This document shows, piece by piece, positions 1 through 6,712 of a stretch of DNA of 11,353 nt. The DNA comes from Robiginitomaculum sp. (GTDB taxonomy: Bacteria > Pseudomonadota > Alphaproteobacteria > Caulobacterales > Maricaulaceae). Made by a program: the position numbers and the translations under genes. The notes under the pieces are model-generated. The model was not told the DNA's origin. It made no database searches and worked only from the letters and a program-made list of their open reading frames with translations. The stretch is taken from assembly GCA_002732685.1 (NCBI GenBank), contig NVRS01000004.1:31263-42615 (forward strand). The letters run 5' to 3'. Every line of letters starts with the position of its first letter. The stretch's first letter is position 1.

Positions 1-44
1 AAAATTCATGTATATGGATTGCTCGAAATTAAAGGAATGGTCAA

Positions 45-938
45 GTGCCGCACAACGACAATAAGAAACTTGCTACAAAAAGCTCCCAAAAGGGCGAGCG
101 CATTGCCAAAGTATTGGCGCGGGCTGGTATAGCTTCACGCCGAGAAGTCGAGCGTATGATTGCAGCCGGACGAATATCTGTTGACGGTACGCTCTTAACT
201 ACGCCTGCCTTTTTGATAACGGGCCACGAAAAAATCTTGGTGGACGGCAAACCTATAGAAGCCAAACAATCACCCCGCCTGTGGCGTTATCACAAGCCAG
301 TCGGATTATTGACAACGCATAATGATCCCGGTGGACGGCCAACCGTGTTTGAGAACCTACCCAAAGACTTGCCCCGCGTTATTTCTATTGGACGGTTGGA
401 TATGACCTCAGAAGGTTTACTCCTCTTGACCAATGACGGAGAGTTAGCCCGTAAATTAGAGCTGCCCAGAACTGGGTTTGCTCGCAAATACCGCGCCCGC
501 GCTTATGGCAAGCCCACCCAAACCCAATTAGATAAGCTTAAACACGGCGTGAAAATTGACGGCATTCAAACTGGCCCTATCGAAGCCACATTGGACAAAC
601 AACAAGGTACCAATGCCTGGATCAGTATCACCATCCGCGAAGGTAAAAACCGTGAAGTTCGCCGCGCACTGGAAACAATAGGCCTTAAAGTCAACCGTCT
701 AATCCGCATCTCTTACGGCCCCATTCAATTAGGTGATTTGATGCGCGGTAAAGTCGAAGAGATTAAACCCAAAGTACTGCGTGATCAATTAGGTCATCTG
801 GTAGACATACCCAAAGAACGCCCAGCTGGCACCTTAAAGGGCAAAGCCAAAATGAAATCCAACTATAAGGGCAAAAAAGGAACGCGCAGATCAGAAACTA
901 CAAAACCAGGAGCAAACAATGCGAATCGTCGGCGGTAG
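45..938 (+). CDS. rluB: 23S rRNA pseudouridine synthase, RluB/RsuA family
   Basis: This cytoplasmic enzyme isomerises a specific uridine in rRNA to pseudouridine; the E. coli RluB target is 23S U2605. An N-terminal S4 RNA-binding domain lies at about residues 18-65 (GERIAKVLARAGIASRREVE onward). The catalytic domain follows, with the family motif GRLDMTSEGLLLLTNDG, in which D119 is the expected catalytic Asp, and the later KNREVRR motif at 201-207. From about residue 255 there is a Lys/Arg-rich tail, as in long RluB proteins, which favours RluB over RsuA or RluE. At 297 aa the length fits RluB. The start is GTG at 45, chosen because AAGGA at 32-36 is spaced 8 nt before it and no in-frame ATG precedes the S4 domain. 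The gene overlaps rsmD by 20 bp, so the two are probably translated together. The precise target base is inferred from the family. Confidence 0.9.
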   Translation: MPHNDNKKLATKSSQKGERIAKVLARAGIASRREVERMIAAGRISVDGTLLTTPAFLITGHEKILVDGKPIEAKQSPRLWRYHKPVGLLTTHNDPGGRPTVFENLPKDLPRVISIGRLDMTSEGLLLLTNDGELARKLELPRTGFARKYRARAYGKPTQTQLDKLKHGVKIDGIQTGPIEATLDKQQGTNAWISITIREGKNREVRRALETIGLKVNRLIRISYGPIQLGDLMRGKVEEIKPKVLRDQLGHLVDIPKERPAGTLKGKAKMKSNYKGKKGTRRSETTKPGANNANRRR

Positions 939-1485
939 AAACAGAGGCCGTAACATCACGGCGCCTAGCGGAAAAACTACACGACCGACGTCTGATCAAG
1001 CGCGTGAAAGCATTTTCAATATTTTGAAATCCGCCCCATGGGCGCCCGCTATGGACGGTGCCACTGTCATAGATATTTTTGCCGGTTCTGGCGCTCTTGG
1101 CCTAGAAGCCCTATCGCGCGGCGCAGAGTTTTGCCTGTTTGTAGAAACAGAACCAAAAGCCCGCGCCGCCATTCGCGAAAATACGACCACTATGGGATTA
1201 GGCGGCGTTACCCGCCTCCATCGCCGCGATGCTACAAAACTGCGCATAGAGCCGAACAACCTAAGGGGGCCATTCACTCACATTTTCCTAGACCCGCCCT
1301 ACAACAAAAAACTAGCGCGGCCAGTTTTACGCAAGCTGGGTGAACAAGGCCTCATCGCGGACGGCGCTGTCATAATCTACGAGATGGGCAAAGACGAAGA
1401 ACCCAACCTACGCGGCTACGAAATCCACGACACCCGCAAATGGGGCGCTGCCAAAGTTGTGTTTATGGGGCTGGCAGGTAACTAG
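919..1485 (+). CDS. rsmD: 16S rRNA (guanine-N2)-methyltransferase RsmD
   Basis: RsmD uses S-adenosylmethionine to methylate N2 of a guanine in the 30S head (G966 in E. coli). The 188-aa length is typical. The SAM-binding motif I is VIDIFAGSGALGLEALSRGA, with FAGSG at 54-58, and the catalytic DPPY tetrad is at 125-128. The N-terminus MRIVGGRNRGRNI and the RPTSDQARESIFNIL block at 22-36 are characteristic of RsmD. The ATG at 919 lies inside the end of rluB and has AGGAG at 908-912, 6 nt upstream. Overlap and shared strand indicate one rRNA-modification operon. The stop codon is only 3 bases from the stop of the convergent ppk2 gene, and I see no terminator in the gap. Confidence 0.95.
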   Translation: MRIVGGRNRGRNITAPSGKTTRPTSDQARESIFNILKSAPWAPAMDGATVIDIFAGSGALGLEALSRGAEFCLFVETEPKARAAIRENTTTMGLGGVTRLHRRDATKLRIEPNNLRGPFTHIFLDPPYNKKLARPVLRKLGEQGLIADGAVIIYEMGKDEEPNLRGYEIHDTRKWGAAKVVFMGLAGN

Positions 1486-1488
1486 CTC

Positions 1489-2493
1489 TTACCCCTTGCG
1501 CATATCCGGATGCAGGCTTGTGCCTAAAATATGATCCGAATTGCTTATGACATGTTTTGTGCCGCGCACGATCAGCGGGTCTGCTCCTGTTACGACACTT
1601 GTGTCTTTATCAGGGTATGGCAGGGTATCGAGCACATATTGCATGGTCTCTAACCGGGCACGTTTTTTATCGTTAGATTTGATGATCGTCCACGGCGAGT
1701 CTGCCGTATCTGTGTAGAAGAACATTGCCTCTTTAGCTTCAGCGTAATCATCCCACTTATCGAGAGATGCTTTATCAACCGGAGACAATTTCCATTGCTT
1801 GAGCGGATCAAGCTCGCGGGATTTAAAACGGCGCAACTGCTCATTTTGCGTCACTGAGAACCAGAATTTAAAAATACGAATACCGGAGCGCACTAACATG
1901 CGTTCAAATTCGGGGGTCTGGCGCATAAATTCCAGATATTCACCTGGTTCGCAAAAACCCATAACCCGCTCAACACCGGCACGGTTATACCATGAACGGT
2001 CAAAAAACACCATTTCGCCTGCCGTCGGCAAATTATTGACATAGCGTTGAAAATACCATTGATGGCGTTCAATATCAGTTGGCTTATTCAAAGCCACAAC
2101 ACGAGCCTTTCGAGGATTCAAGTGCTCCATAAACCGTTTGATCGTCCCACCCTTACCGGCAGCGTCACGCCCCTCAAAGATCAGAATGATTTTTTGGTCT
2201 GTATCCTCAACCCATTTTTGCACTTTCAGCAATTCGACCTGCAAAGCACGTTTTTGCTTCTCGTAATCTTTTGCCTTAACCCGTTCCGCATAAGGATACT
2301 CGCCGTTTTCATAGGCTTCGCGGATAGCTGTACTAGCAGATTTAACATCGCCCTGTTCGTCCAGAGGGCTTAAAGCAATTTTCTTCCCCGATAACGACGT
2401 GTTTGTCACAGTTTTATCGGCGGGCTTACGGCCCAAATTTTTAGCTAATGATGACACAGATTTTGTTCCCGTTTTATCAAGCGGCTTATCCAT
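1489..2493 (-). CDS. ppk2: Polyphosphate kinase 2, class I (PPK2 family)
   Basis: Class I PPK2 enzymes transfer phosphate between inorganic polyphosphate and nucleoside diphosphates, usually favouring ATP or GTP formation from polyphosphate. The P-loop fold is clear: Walker A FEGRDAAGKGG, with GRDAAGKGG at 108-116; Walker B FFDRSWYNRAGVERVMGF, with D165; and a lid segment KSRELDPLKQWKLSP at 224-238. The KKRARL motif follows at 276-281. The protein is 334 aa. The first 55-60 residues are a Lys/Ser/Thr-rich, probably disordered extension before the conserved core, and about 30 residues follow the core. The ATG at 2493 has a weak AGGGA at 2505-2501. The gene has its own promoter (2548-2575) and is divergent from the PEP mutase-like gene. 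Nucleotide preference cannot be read from sequence alone. Confidence 0.93.
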   Translation of the reverse strand: MDKPLDKTGTKSVSSLAKNLGRKPADKTVTNTSLSGKKIALSPLDEQGDVKSASTAIREAYENGEYPYAERVKAKDYEKQKRALQVELLKVQKWVEDTDQKIILIFEGRDAAGKGGTIKRFMEHLNPRKARVVALNKPTDIERHQWYFQRYVNNLPTAGEMVFFDRSWYNRAGVERVMGFCEPGEYLEFMRQTPEFERMLVRSGIRIFKFWFSVTQNEQLRRFKSRELDPLKQWKLSPVDKASLDKWDDYAEAKEAMFFYTDTADSPWTIIKSNDKKRARLETMQYVLDTLPYPDKDTSVVTGADPLIVRGTKHVISNSDHILGTSLHPDMRKG

Positions 2494-2526
2494 GGTAAAT
2501 TCCCTACGGTTAGTAAAAATGGTGAT

Positions 2527-2540
2527 GGCTGATCTCAGCC
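2527..2540 (-). promoter_or_regulatory. Short inverted repeat in the ppk2 5' leader
   Basis: GGCTGA and TCAGCC form perfect 6-bp arms around a 2-bp centre, between the proposed ppk2 -10 box and the start codon. On RNA it would be a small hairpin with a loop of 4 or more bases; on DNA it could be a protein site. It could also be chance. Confidence 0.3.
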
Positions 2541-2547
2541 GTGCAAC

Positions 2548-2575
2548 AATATAAACTACCTTTCCATTATTTCAA
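2548..2575 (-). promoter_or_regulatory. Candidate sigma-70-type promoter for ppk2
   Basis: Read on the minus strand: -35 TTGAAA (2575-2570), a 16-bp spacer, and -10 TATATT (2553-2548). Each hexamer matches the housekeeping consensus at five of six bases. Transcription would start near 2541, giving a leader of about 50 nt. A 7-3-7 palindrome lies one base upstream of the -35 box. Confidence 0.55.
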
Positions 2576-2576
2576 T

Positions 2577-2593
2577 CTATTATCCCATAATAG
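2577..2593. promoter_or_regulatory. Palindrome CTATTAT-CCC-ATAATAG beside the ppk2 promoter
   Basis: The 7-bp arms are perfect and separated by 3 bp. The site is directly upstream of the ppk2 -35 box, where an activator or repressor dimer could bind. The assignment as an operator is inference from symmetry and position; no known regulator motif is recognised. Confidence 0.4.
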
Positions 2594-2667
2594 GACAAAA
2601 TACCGCAGGTTGTCACTACACCTTATCCCCGTTTAAATTTAAGCAATTTCCACCATCCCGGGTTGCC

Positions 2668-2684
2668 TTTGTTATCTTAACAAA
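2668..2684. promoter_or_regulatory. Palindrome TTTGTTA-TCT-TAACAAA on the -35 box
   Basis: The 7-bp arms are perfect and separated by 3 bp. The left arm contains the proposed -35 hexamer of the PEP mutase-like gene, so a bound dimer would block that promoter. It has the same 7-3-7 geometry as the palindrome at 2577-2593 but a different sequence. The operator role is inferred. Confidence 0.45.
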
Positions 2685-2696
2685 ATATATTATACT
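2669..2696 (+). promoter_or_regulatory. Candidate promoter for the PEP mutase-like gene
   Basis: -35 TTGTTA (2669-2674), a 16-bp spacer, and -10 TATACT (2691-2696). Transcription would start close to 2703, at the Shine-Dalgarno AAGGAG (2703-2708), so the leader would be only about 13 nt. The -35 box lies within a palindrome. Confidence 0.55.
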
Positions 2697-2715
2697 GAGC
2701 GCAAGGAGTTCTACC

Positions 2716-3531
2716 ATGACATCACAAAAAACCAAAACGGCAGCTTTCCTTGCCTTACACAAACCCGGCAATCCGTTCATCATTCCCAACCCGTGGGACG
2801 AAGGCTCTGCGCGTGTCCTAGAAGGCCTCGGTTTCTCCGCTCTCGCCACAACTAGTTCCGGGTTTGCATGGACATTAGGTCGACATGATTACGGGGTGAC
2901 GCGCGGTGAAGCTCTGCGACATGCTACTGCTTTGGCAGATTGCGTGGATATTCCTGTGAGTGCTGATTTGGAAAACGGATTTGGCGACGCACCCGAAGAA
3001 GTTGCACAGACCATTATCTGGGCGACAAAATCCAATCTTTGCGGCGGCTCCATCGAAGACACAACTGGCGACCCTAGCAACCCTATCTACACATTATCCG
3101 ATACGGTAAAACGTATGGAAGCCGCCGTAGAGGAGGCCAAAAAATCAGAAAATGGCTTTATTCTCACCGCCCGCGCTGATGGCCTGCTACACGGCACTAC
3201 TGATTTAAACGATATCATAGAACGCTTGCAAGCTTTCGAATCCGCAGGTGCAGACATACTGTTTGCTCCCGGCTTGCCAGACCTAGACACTGTGCACAAA
3301 GTTTGTAGTGCAGTCAGCAAACCAGTAAATGTGTTGATCCTTGGCAATTTAGTCCAGCACTCTCAACAAGACTTCGCTCAAGCAGGCGCCGCCCGCTTAT
3401 CAGTAGGCGGTCGCCTTGCCACAAATGCCTATGGGAGTTTAATCGAGGCTACTGGGATGTTACGGGATGGCAATTTCGGAATATTAGCACCAAGTAACGC
3501 CGCTAAAACCGTTTCGGTATTTTTGCAATAA
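2716..3531 (+). CDS. Isocitrate lyase/PEP mutase superfamily protein
   Basis: This is a 271-aa TIM-barrel enzyme of the superfamily whose members make or break C-C, P-C or C-O bonds of 2-oxoacid substrates using Mg2+. Family blocks seen are FIIPNPWDEGSARVLEGLGF (21-40), the metal-site segment PVSADLENGFGD (80-91, D84 and E86), GSIEDTTGDP (111-120, E114 and D115) and LTARADGLLHG (150-160). The KKCGH/KRCGH catalytic cysteine loop of true isocitrate and methylisocitrate lyases is absent, so it is probably neither of these. A hydrolase or lyase acting on another 2-oxoacid-type substrate is possible; the reaction is unknown. The ATG has an excellent AAGGAG 7 nt upstream. It stands alone, divergent from ppk2 and convergent with mutL, leaving no operon clue to its substrate. 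Confidence 0.85.
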   Translation: MTSQKTKTAAFLALHKPGNPFIIPNPWDEGSARVLEGLGFSALATTSSGFAWTLGRHDYGVTRGEALRHATALADCVDIPVSADLENGFGDAPEEVAQTIIWATKSNLCGGSIEDTTGDPSNPIYTLSDTVKRMEAAVEEAKKSENGFILTARADGLLHGTTDLNDIIERLQAFESAGADILFAPGLPDLDTVHKVCSAVSKPVNVLILGNLVQHSQQDFAQAGAARLSVGGRLATNAYGSLIEATGMLRDGNFGILAPSNAAKTVSVFLQ

Positions 3532-3535
3532 CCCT

Positions 3536-5371
3536 TCAACGTCTCCCAAACAGCCTTTCAATATCTGCAAGTTTTAACTCCACATATGTCGGACGGCCGT
3601 GGTTACATTGGCCTGAATGGGGGGTAGTTTCCATTTGGCGTAGAAGTGCGTTCATTTCTTGGGCATTGAGGCGGCGACCGGCACGAACGGAACCATGACA
3701 AGCCATAGTGCCACAAACATGTTCAAAGCGTTCATTTAACGAAAGCGTCTCGTCAGTATCGCGTAGGTCGTCGGCTAAATCTCTGAGCAATCCCTGTACA
3801 TCCATTTCGCCGAGCAGAGCCGGTGTTTCACGTACACAAACGGCACCGACACCAAACGGTTCAATGGCTAAACCCATTTTTGAAAGCTCGTCCGCACGGG
3901 ACAACACAAGTTGCGCATCGCCCTCACCCAGGTCAACAATATCTGGAATGAGCAAAGCTTGCCGCTCGACGCCTTTGTCCGCCATAGCTTTTTTCATGCG
4001 CTCATAAACCAGTCGTTCATGGGCAGCGTGTTGATCGACAATAATCATTCCGTCAACCGTTTGCGCAACAATATAAGTTTCGTGCAATTGCGCCCGCGCC
4101 GCGCCGAGGGGATGGTCAGAAAAGTCTTGGGGTGTAGGCTGTGGCTGCTCTTGGGTTGGGACAAAATACTCTGGAGCCTCTTCGACTTGCGCAGAGAACC
4201 CGTCTATCAAAGGCTGTGTCTCGGTGTCCGGAATTGGCGGCGTTTGGTAATTGCCAAAATTGGAACGGTGTGCCCCTAATGTCCCGCCCACTTGGGCCCG
4301 TCCTAACGCATAGGCGCTTGTGGTGGTCGAAGCTCTATGCCCTGCTCCGGCGAGCGCATGACGAAGCGCACCGACAATAAGTCCGCGCACGATAGCAGGA
4401 TCACGAAACCGGACTTCGGTTTTGGCAGGATGCACATTGACGTCGACATATTGCGTGTCGATCTCAACATATAACGACACCACAGGATGGCGACCTCGTG
4501 CCAGAAAGTCCTGATAAGCCCCGCGTACTGCACCATAAAGAAGTTTATCCCTCACCGGACGGTCATTAATAAACAAATATTGATGTGTGCTGGAACCACG
4601 CGAAAATGTTGGCAATCCGGCAAATCCTGTCAATTTTATACCGTCGCGTTCTGCGTCAATCGCCAGTGCATTATCGCTAAAATCATGTCCGAGAATATCG
4701 GCAAGACGCTTTAACCGCCCCTCCTCATTATTCCCCTCACGCGGCAAGGAAAGCGTAGCCCGTGTTCCGTTGTGTAGGGTAAACCCAACATCGGCACGCG
4801 CCATAGCGAGACGTTTGACCATGTCGGATATAGCCATGCTTTCAGAGCGTTCGGTCTTGAGGAATTTCAGCCGCGCGGGCGTGGCGTAAAACAAATCCTG
4901 CACATCTACACGAGTACCTGACAAACCAAAACGCGGTGCAGGTCTTGGCCCTGATAGCTCACCACCGTCTACGCTTAACTCCCACGCAGACTCGTCGTTC
5001 ATAATTTGCGTAGTAATTGTTAAGCGCGAAACCGAACCAATGGACGGCAAGGCTTCACCGCGAAACCCCATACTAGCAATATTGAGCAGATCCCATTTCC
5101 CGTCGCTATCTGGCGACAATTTCGATGTAGCATGTCGTTCTATAGACAACAGCAACTCAGCTTTTGTCATGCCTTTGCCGTCGTCCGTAACACTGAGGCT
5201 ACGCCGCCCGCCCGCTTCATAGCGGATATCTATTTGTGTTGCACCGGCATCGAGCGCGTTCTCCGCCAATTCTTTGATGACACTGGCCGGGCGTTCAACA
5301 ACTTCGCCAGCCGCAATGCGGTTGATGGTGTGTTGAGGTAATCTGCGAATCGTTGGGGTTGGCTCTGACAT
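3536..5371 (-). CDS. mutL: DNA mismatch repair protein MutL (endonuclease type)
   Basis: MutL couples MutS mismatch recognition to strand incision. The N-terminal GHKL ATPase is complete: [25 protein letters not shown] (E34 expected catalytic, N38 Mg ligand), DDGKGM (63-68) and GFRGEAL (102-108). A Pro/Gln-rich linker spans about 340-425. The C-terminal domain has the nicking motif DQHA(X)2E(X)4E (D446, E452, E457), a beta-clamp-type motif QALLIP (471-476), ACHGSVRAG near 557 and QCNHGRP (588-594). E. coli MutL lacks the nuclease motif, so repair here is probably MutH-independent. The 611-aa length is normal. The ATG at 5371 is fixed: an in-frame TAG lies four codons upstream, no alternative start lies between, and the next Met is residue 68. 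No free Shine-Dalgarno is visible; the start directly follows a terminator-like hairpin. Confidence 0.96.
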   Translation of the reverse strand: MSEPTPTIRRLPQHTINRIAAGEVVERPASVIKELAENALDAGATQIDIRYEAGGRRSLSVTDDGKGMTKAELLLSIERHATSKLSPDSDGKWDLLNIASMGFRGEALPSIGSVSRLTITTQIMNDESAWELSVDGGELSGPRPAPRFGLSGTRVDVQDLFYATPARLKFLKTERSESMAISDMVKRLAMARADVGFTLHNGTRATLSLPREGNNEEGRLKRLADILGHDFSDNALAIDAERDGIKLTGFAGLPTFSRGSSTHQYLFINDRPVRDKLLYGAVRGAYQDFLARGRHPVVSLYVEIDTQYVDVNVHPAKTEVRFRDPAIVRGLIVGALRHALAGAGHRASTTTSAYALGRAQVGGTLGAHRSNFGNYQTPPIPDTETQPLIDGFSAQVEEAPEYFVPTQEQPQPTPQDFSDHPLGAARAQLHETYIVAQTVDGMIIVDQHAAHERLVYERMKKAMADKGVERQALLIPDIVDLGEGDAQLVLSRADELSKMGLAIEPFGVGAVCVRETPALLGEMDVQGLLRDLADDLRDTDETLSLNERFEHVCGTMACHGSVRAGRRLNAQEMNALLRQMETTPHSGQCNHGRPTYVELKLADIERLFGRR

Positions 5372-5372
5372 G

Positions 5373-5403
5373 AAAAAACCCTAGCGCGGTGATGCGCTAG
5401 GGT
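5373..5403 (-). terminator. Intrinsic terminator or attenuator just before mutL
   Basis: On the minus strand, a perfect 10-bp stem (ACCCTAGCGC with GCGCTAGGGT) closes a 6-nt loop and is followed by a run of six T, the first of which is the last base of the stem. This is a textbook Rho-independent terminator for transcripts from bamF. The T-run ends one base before the mutL ATG at 5371. AGGG at 5382-5379, the only Shine-Dalgarno-like bases near that start, lies inside the stem. There is no T-run on the plus-strand side, so it acts only on minus-strand transcripts. Confidence 0.8.
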
Positions 5404-5404
5404 C

Positions 5405-5443
5405 GATAGAAAAAAGCGTTGATAGAAAACAAACGATAGAAAA
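5405..5443. repeat. Three copies of GATAGAAAA between bamF and mutL
   Basis: Copies begin at 5405, 5421 and 5435, 16 and 14 bp apart. Two are preceded by C and one by TT. On the minus strand they read TTTTCTATC, making a pyrimidine-rich leader between the bamF stop and the hairpin. No function is recognised; it could be a slippage-derived repeat. Confidence 0.55.
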
Positions 5444-5456
5444 GAGAGGAAGCCGT

Positions 5457-5993
5457 CTATAGACCAGGAAGCTTCGCACCGCCGGGACGACGTTTGATCT
5501 CTACTGGTTTACCGCCCGTAGCTGATTGCACGGCTTTTTGGCGGCGGGCTTCTTCGTCTGGATCAAGCGGCGTGCCGTCAAGACCGATAGCTTTGCCGTC
5601 TTTCCAAAATAAGATGCGGTCAGCAAAACCACGGTTTTTACGCTCAATAGAATTTTGTCCATCAATAATAACGCGTATGGCTGGATCAGCTTTACCGCCG
5701 CCCGCTTTGGCAATTAACACCGCTTCACCTTGGGTAGGTTTAGCCGGATCTATTTCACCGAGCAGAGCCTTACGCGCTGCAACCGTTGCGTATTTTTCTT
5801 CGACATTAAGTTCGCCTTCACGTGGTGGGCGCAAGTTATATTCAGGCGGCACAACAAGTGGCGGCTTGGTCAAAATATTAAATTCATTAGGGGAGGTCTT
5901 TGACATGCCAAGAGCACGGCCTGCCGTGCTACAACCAGTGCTGAGAAGTGCGGCACCGACGAGGCCAGCCAATAGAAAATTACGTGATGTCAT
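5457..5993 (-). CDS. bamF: DUF3035/BamF-type outer-membrane lipoprotein
   Basis: DUF3035 proteins are alphaproteobacterial lipoproteins that include BamF, an accessory subunit of the beta-barrel assembly machine. The 178-aa product starts with a signal peptide: RNFLLAGLVGAALLSTGC, with the lipidated Cys at 21. Its lipobox is slightly off consensus, with Ser rather than Leu at -3. Family features are SPNEFNILTKPPLVVPPEYN (34-53), LRPPREGE (54-61), the block GEAVLIAKAGGGKADPAIR (88-106) and the terminal LPGL. Ser at +2 does not signal inner-membrane retention, which fits an outer-membrane location. AGGA lies about 8 nt before the ATG. lspA, whose enzyme should process this protein, is directly upstream on the same strand, 90 bp away. 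The terminator at 5373-5403 follows. The family call is good; the BamF role is by family only. Confidence 0.85.
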   Translation of the reverse strand: MTSRNFLLAGLVGAALLSTGCSTAGRALGMSKTSPNEFNILTKPPLVVPPEYNLRPPREGELNVEEKYATVAARKALLGEIDPAKPTQGEAVLIAKAGGGKADPAIRVIIDGQNSIERKNRGFADRILFWKDGKAIGLDGTPLDPDEEARRQKAVQSATGGKPVEIKRRPGGAKLPGL

Positions 5994-6048
5994 TATTAAT
6001 TCCTAATATTTCAATCTAAGTTTTTTGAATGCAAACTAAATTTAATGG

Positions 6049-6077
6049 CTTGTAACGAATAAAAACCGAGATGCCAA
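6049..6077 (-). promoter_or_regulatory. Candidate promoter for the bamF-like gene
   Basis: On the minus strand, -35 TTGGCA (6077-6072), a 17-bp spacer, and -10 TACAAG (6054-6049). It lies in the lspA-bamF gap, just after the lspA stop. The -35 box is good and the -10 box is weak (four of six), so bamF may be partly independent of lspA transcription. Confidence 0.35.
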
Positions 6078-6083
6078 GTTAAC

Positions 6084-6617
6084 TTATGTTGATTTTTGTG
6101 CAGATTTTTCAGCCCGGCTTTGTAAAAACATTGCAATCAGCAAGCCCGCAACACCGCAGCTAATGGCACTATCGGCTACATTGAACACCCATTTGAAACC
6201 GATATCACCGAAATTGAGAAAATCTGTCACCGCGCCGTACAAAGCCCGGTCAATTGCATTGCCAATAGCACCGCCGATAATTAGTCCCAGTGCGAATTTC
6301 GTGAGCTTATCTTTTTCCTTGTTAAGCCATACCAGTAGAACCACACACATAACGGCGGCAAAAACTGTCAGAACATAACGGCCAATATCCGCATGTTCGC
6401 GGAACATACCGAAGCTCACACCTTGATTACAAACAAGTGCCAGATCAAACACGGGTGAGACTTCGATCTCTTTGCCCGGAAATGGGTTAAGTGCACAAAT
6501 ATTGTGAGGCACACCAAATTTTTTCAGCGCCCAAGCTTTGGAAAGTTGATCAAAAACAACGATTACAGCAGATAAAACCCCGCCGTAGAGCCAAAGATTT
6601 TTACTCAACTTAGGCAT
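6084..6617 (-). CDS. lspA: Lipoprotein signal peptidase (signal peptidase II)
   Basis: LspA is an inner-membrane aspartic protease that cleaves prolipoprotein signal peptides after diacylglyceryl modification of the Cys. The 177-aa protein has hydrophobic segments at about 10-26, 79-98, 106-124 and 145-166, consistent with the four-helix family topology. FDQLSKAW (22-29), CNQGVSFG (63-70), GNAIDR (119-124, catalytic D123) and FNVADSAI (145-152, catalytic D149) are the diagnostic conserved blocks. The periplasmic loop before residue 56 appears a little longer than in E. coli. The ATG is preceded by GGAG at 6629-6626 with 8-nt spacing; part of this site belongs to the palindromic repeat at 6627-6700. 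It follows ileS by 95 bp, the widespread ileS-lspA order, and precedes the BamF-like lipoprotein gene. Confidence 0.95.
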   Translation of the reverse strand: MPKLSKNLWLYGGVLSAVIVVFDQLSKAWALKKFGVPHNICALNPFPGKEIEVSPVFDLALVCNQGVSFGMFREHADIGRYVLTVFAAVMCVVLLVWLNKEKDKLTKFALGLIIGGAIGNAIDRALYGAVTDFLNFGDIGFKWVFNVADSAISCGVAGLLIAMFLQSRAEKSAQKST

Positions 6618-6626
6618 AACTTAAAC

Positions 6627-6700
6627 TCCGCTCATTCCCCTGTAGAGGGGAATCCAGATAGATATCCAACTGGATACCCGCCTGCGCGGGTATGAGCGGA
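6627..6700. repeat. 74-bp REP-like palindromic element in the ileS-lspA gap
   Basis: The outer arms TCCGCTCAT (6627-6635) and ATGAGCGGA (6692-6700) are perfectly complementary. Inside are a left hairpin with ATTCCCC/GGGGAAT arms (6634-6640, 6647-6653), a central ATCCAG/CTGGAT stem (6652-6657, 6670-6675) and a right hairpin with ATACCCGC/GCGGGTAT arms (6674-6681, 6686-6693). The left and right halves are diverged versions of the attCCCgc...gcGGGaatCCAG pattern of widespread proteobacterial dispersed palindromic repeats. Both DNA strands could form a cloverleaf-like fold. It is non-coding, and no second copy is visible in this window. Confidence 0.75.
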
Positions 6701-6712
6701 ATGTGAGGTTGG

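Noticed and set aside
75..1485. rluB-rsmD as part of a mobile or defence island
   Set aside because: Both are standard rRNA-modification genes, and no integrase, transposase, tRNA attachment site or flanking direct repeat is visible.
5494..6006. 170-aa open frame on the plus strand opposite bamF
   Set aside because: It is wholly antisense to a gene with a signal peptide, lipobox and DUF3035 motifs; its product has no recognisable domain and no fitting ribosome site.
6627..6700. Palindromic element as a CRISPR repeat or an intrinsic terminator of ileS
   Set aside because: There is one copy with no spacers, and no T-run follows the hairpins on the minus strand; a REP-like dispersed repeat explains it better.
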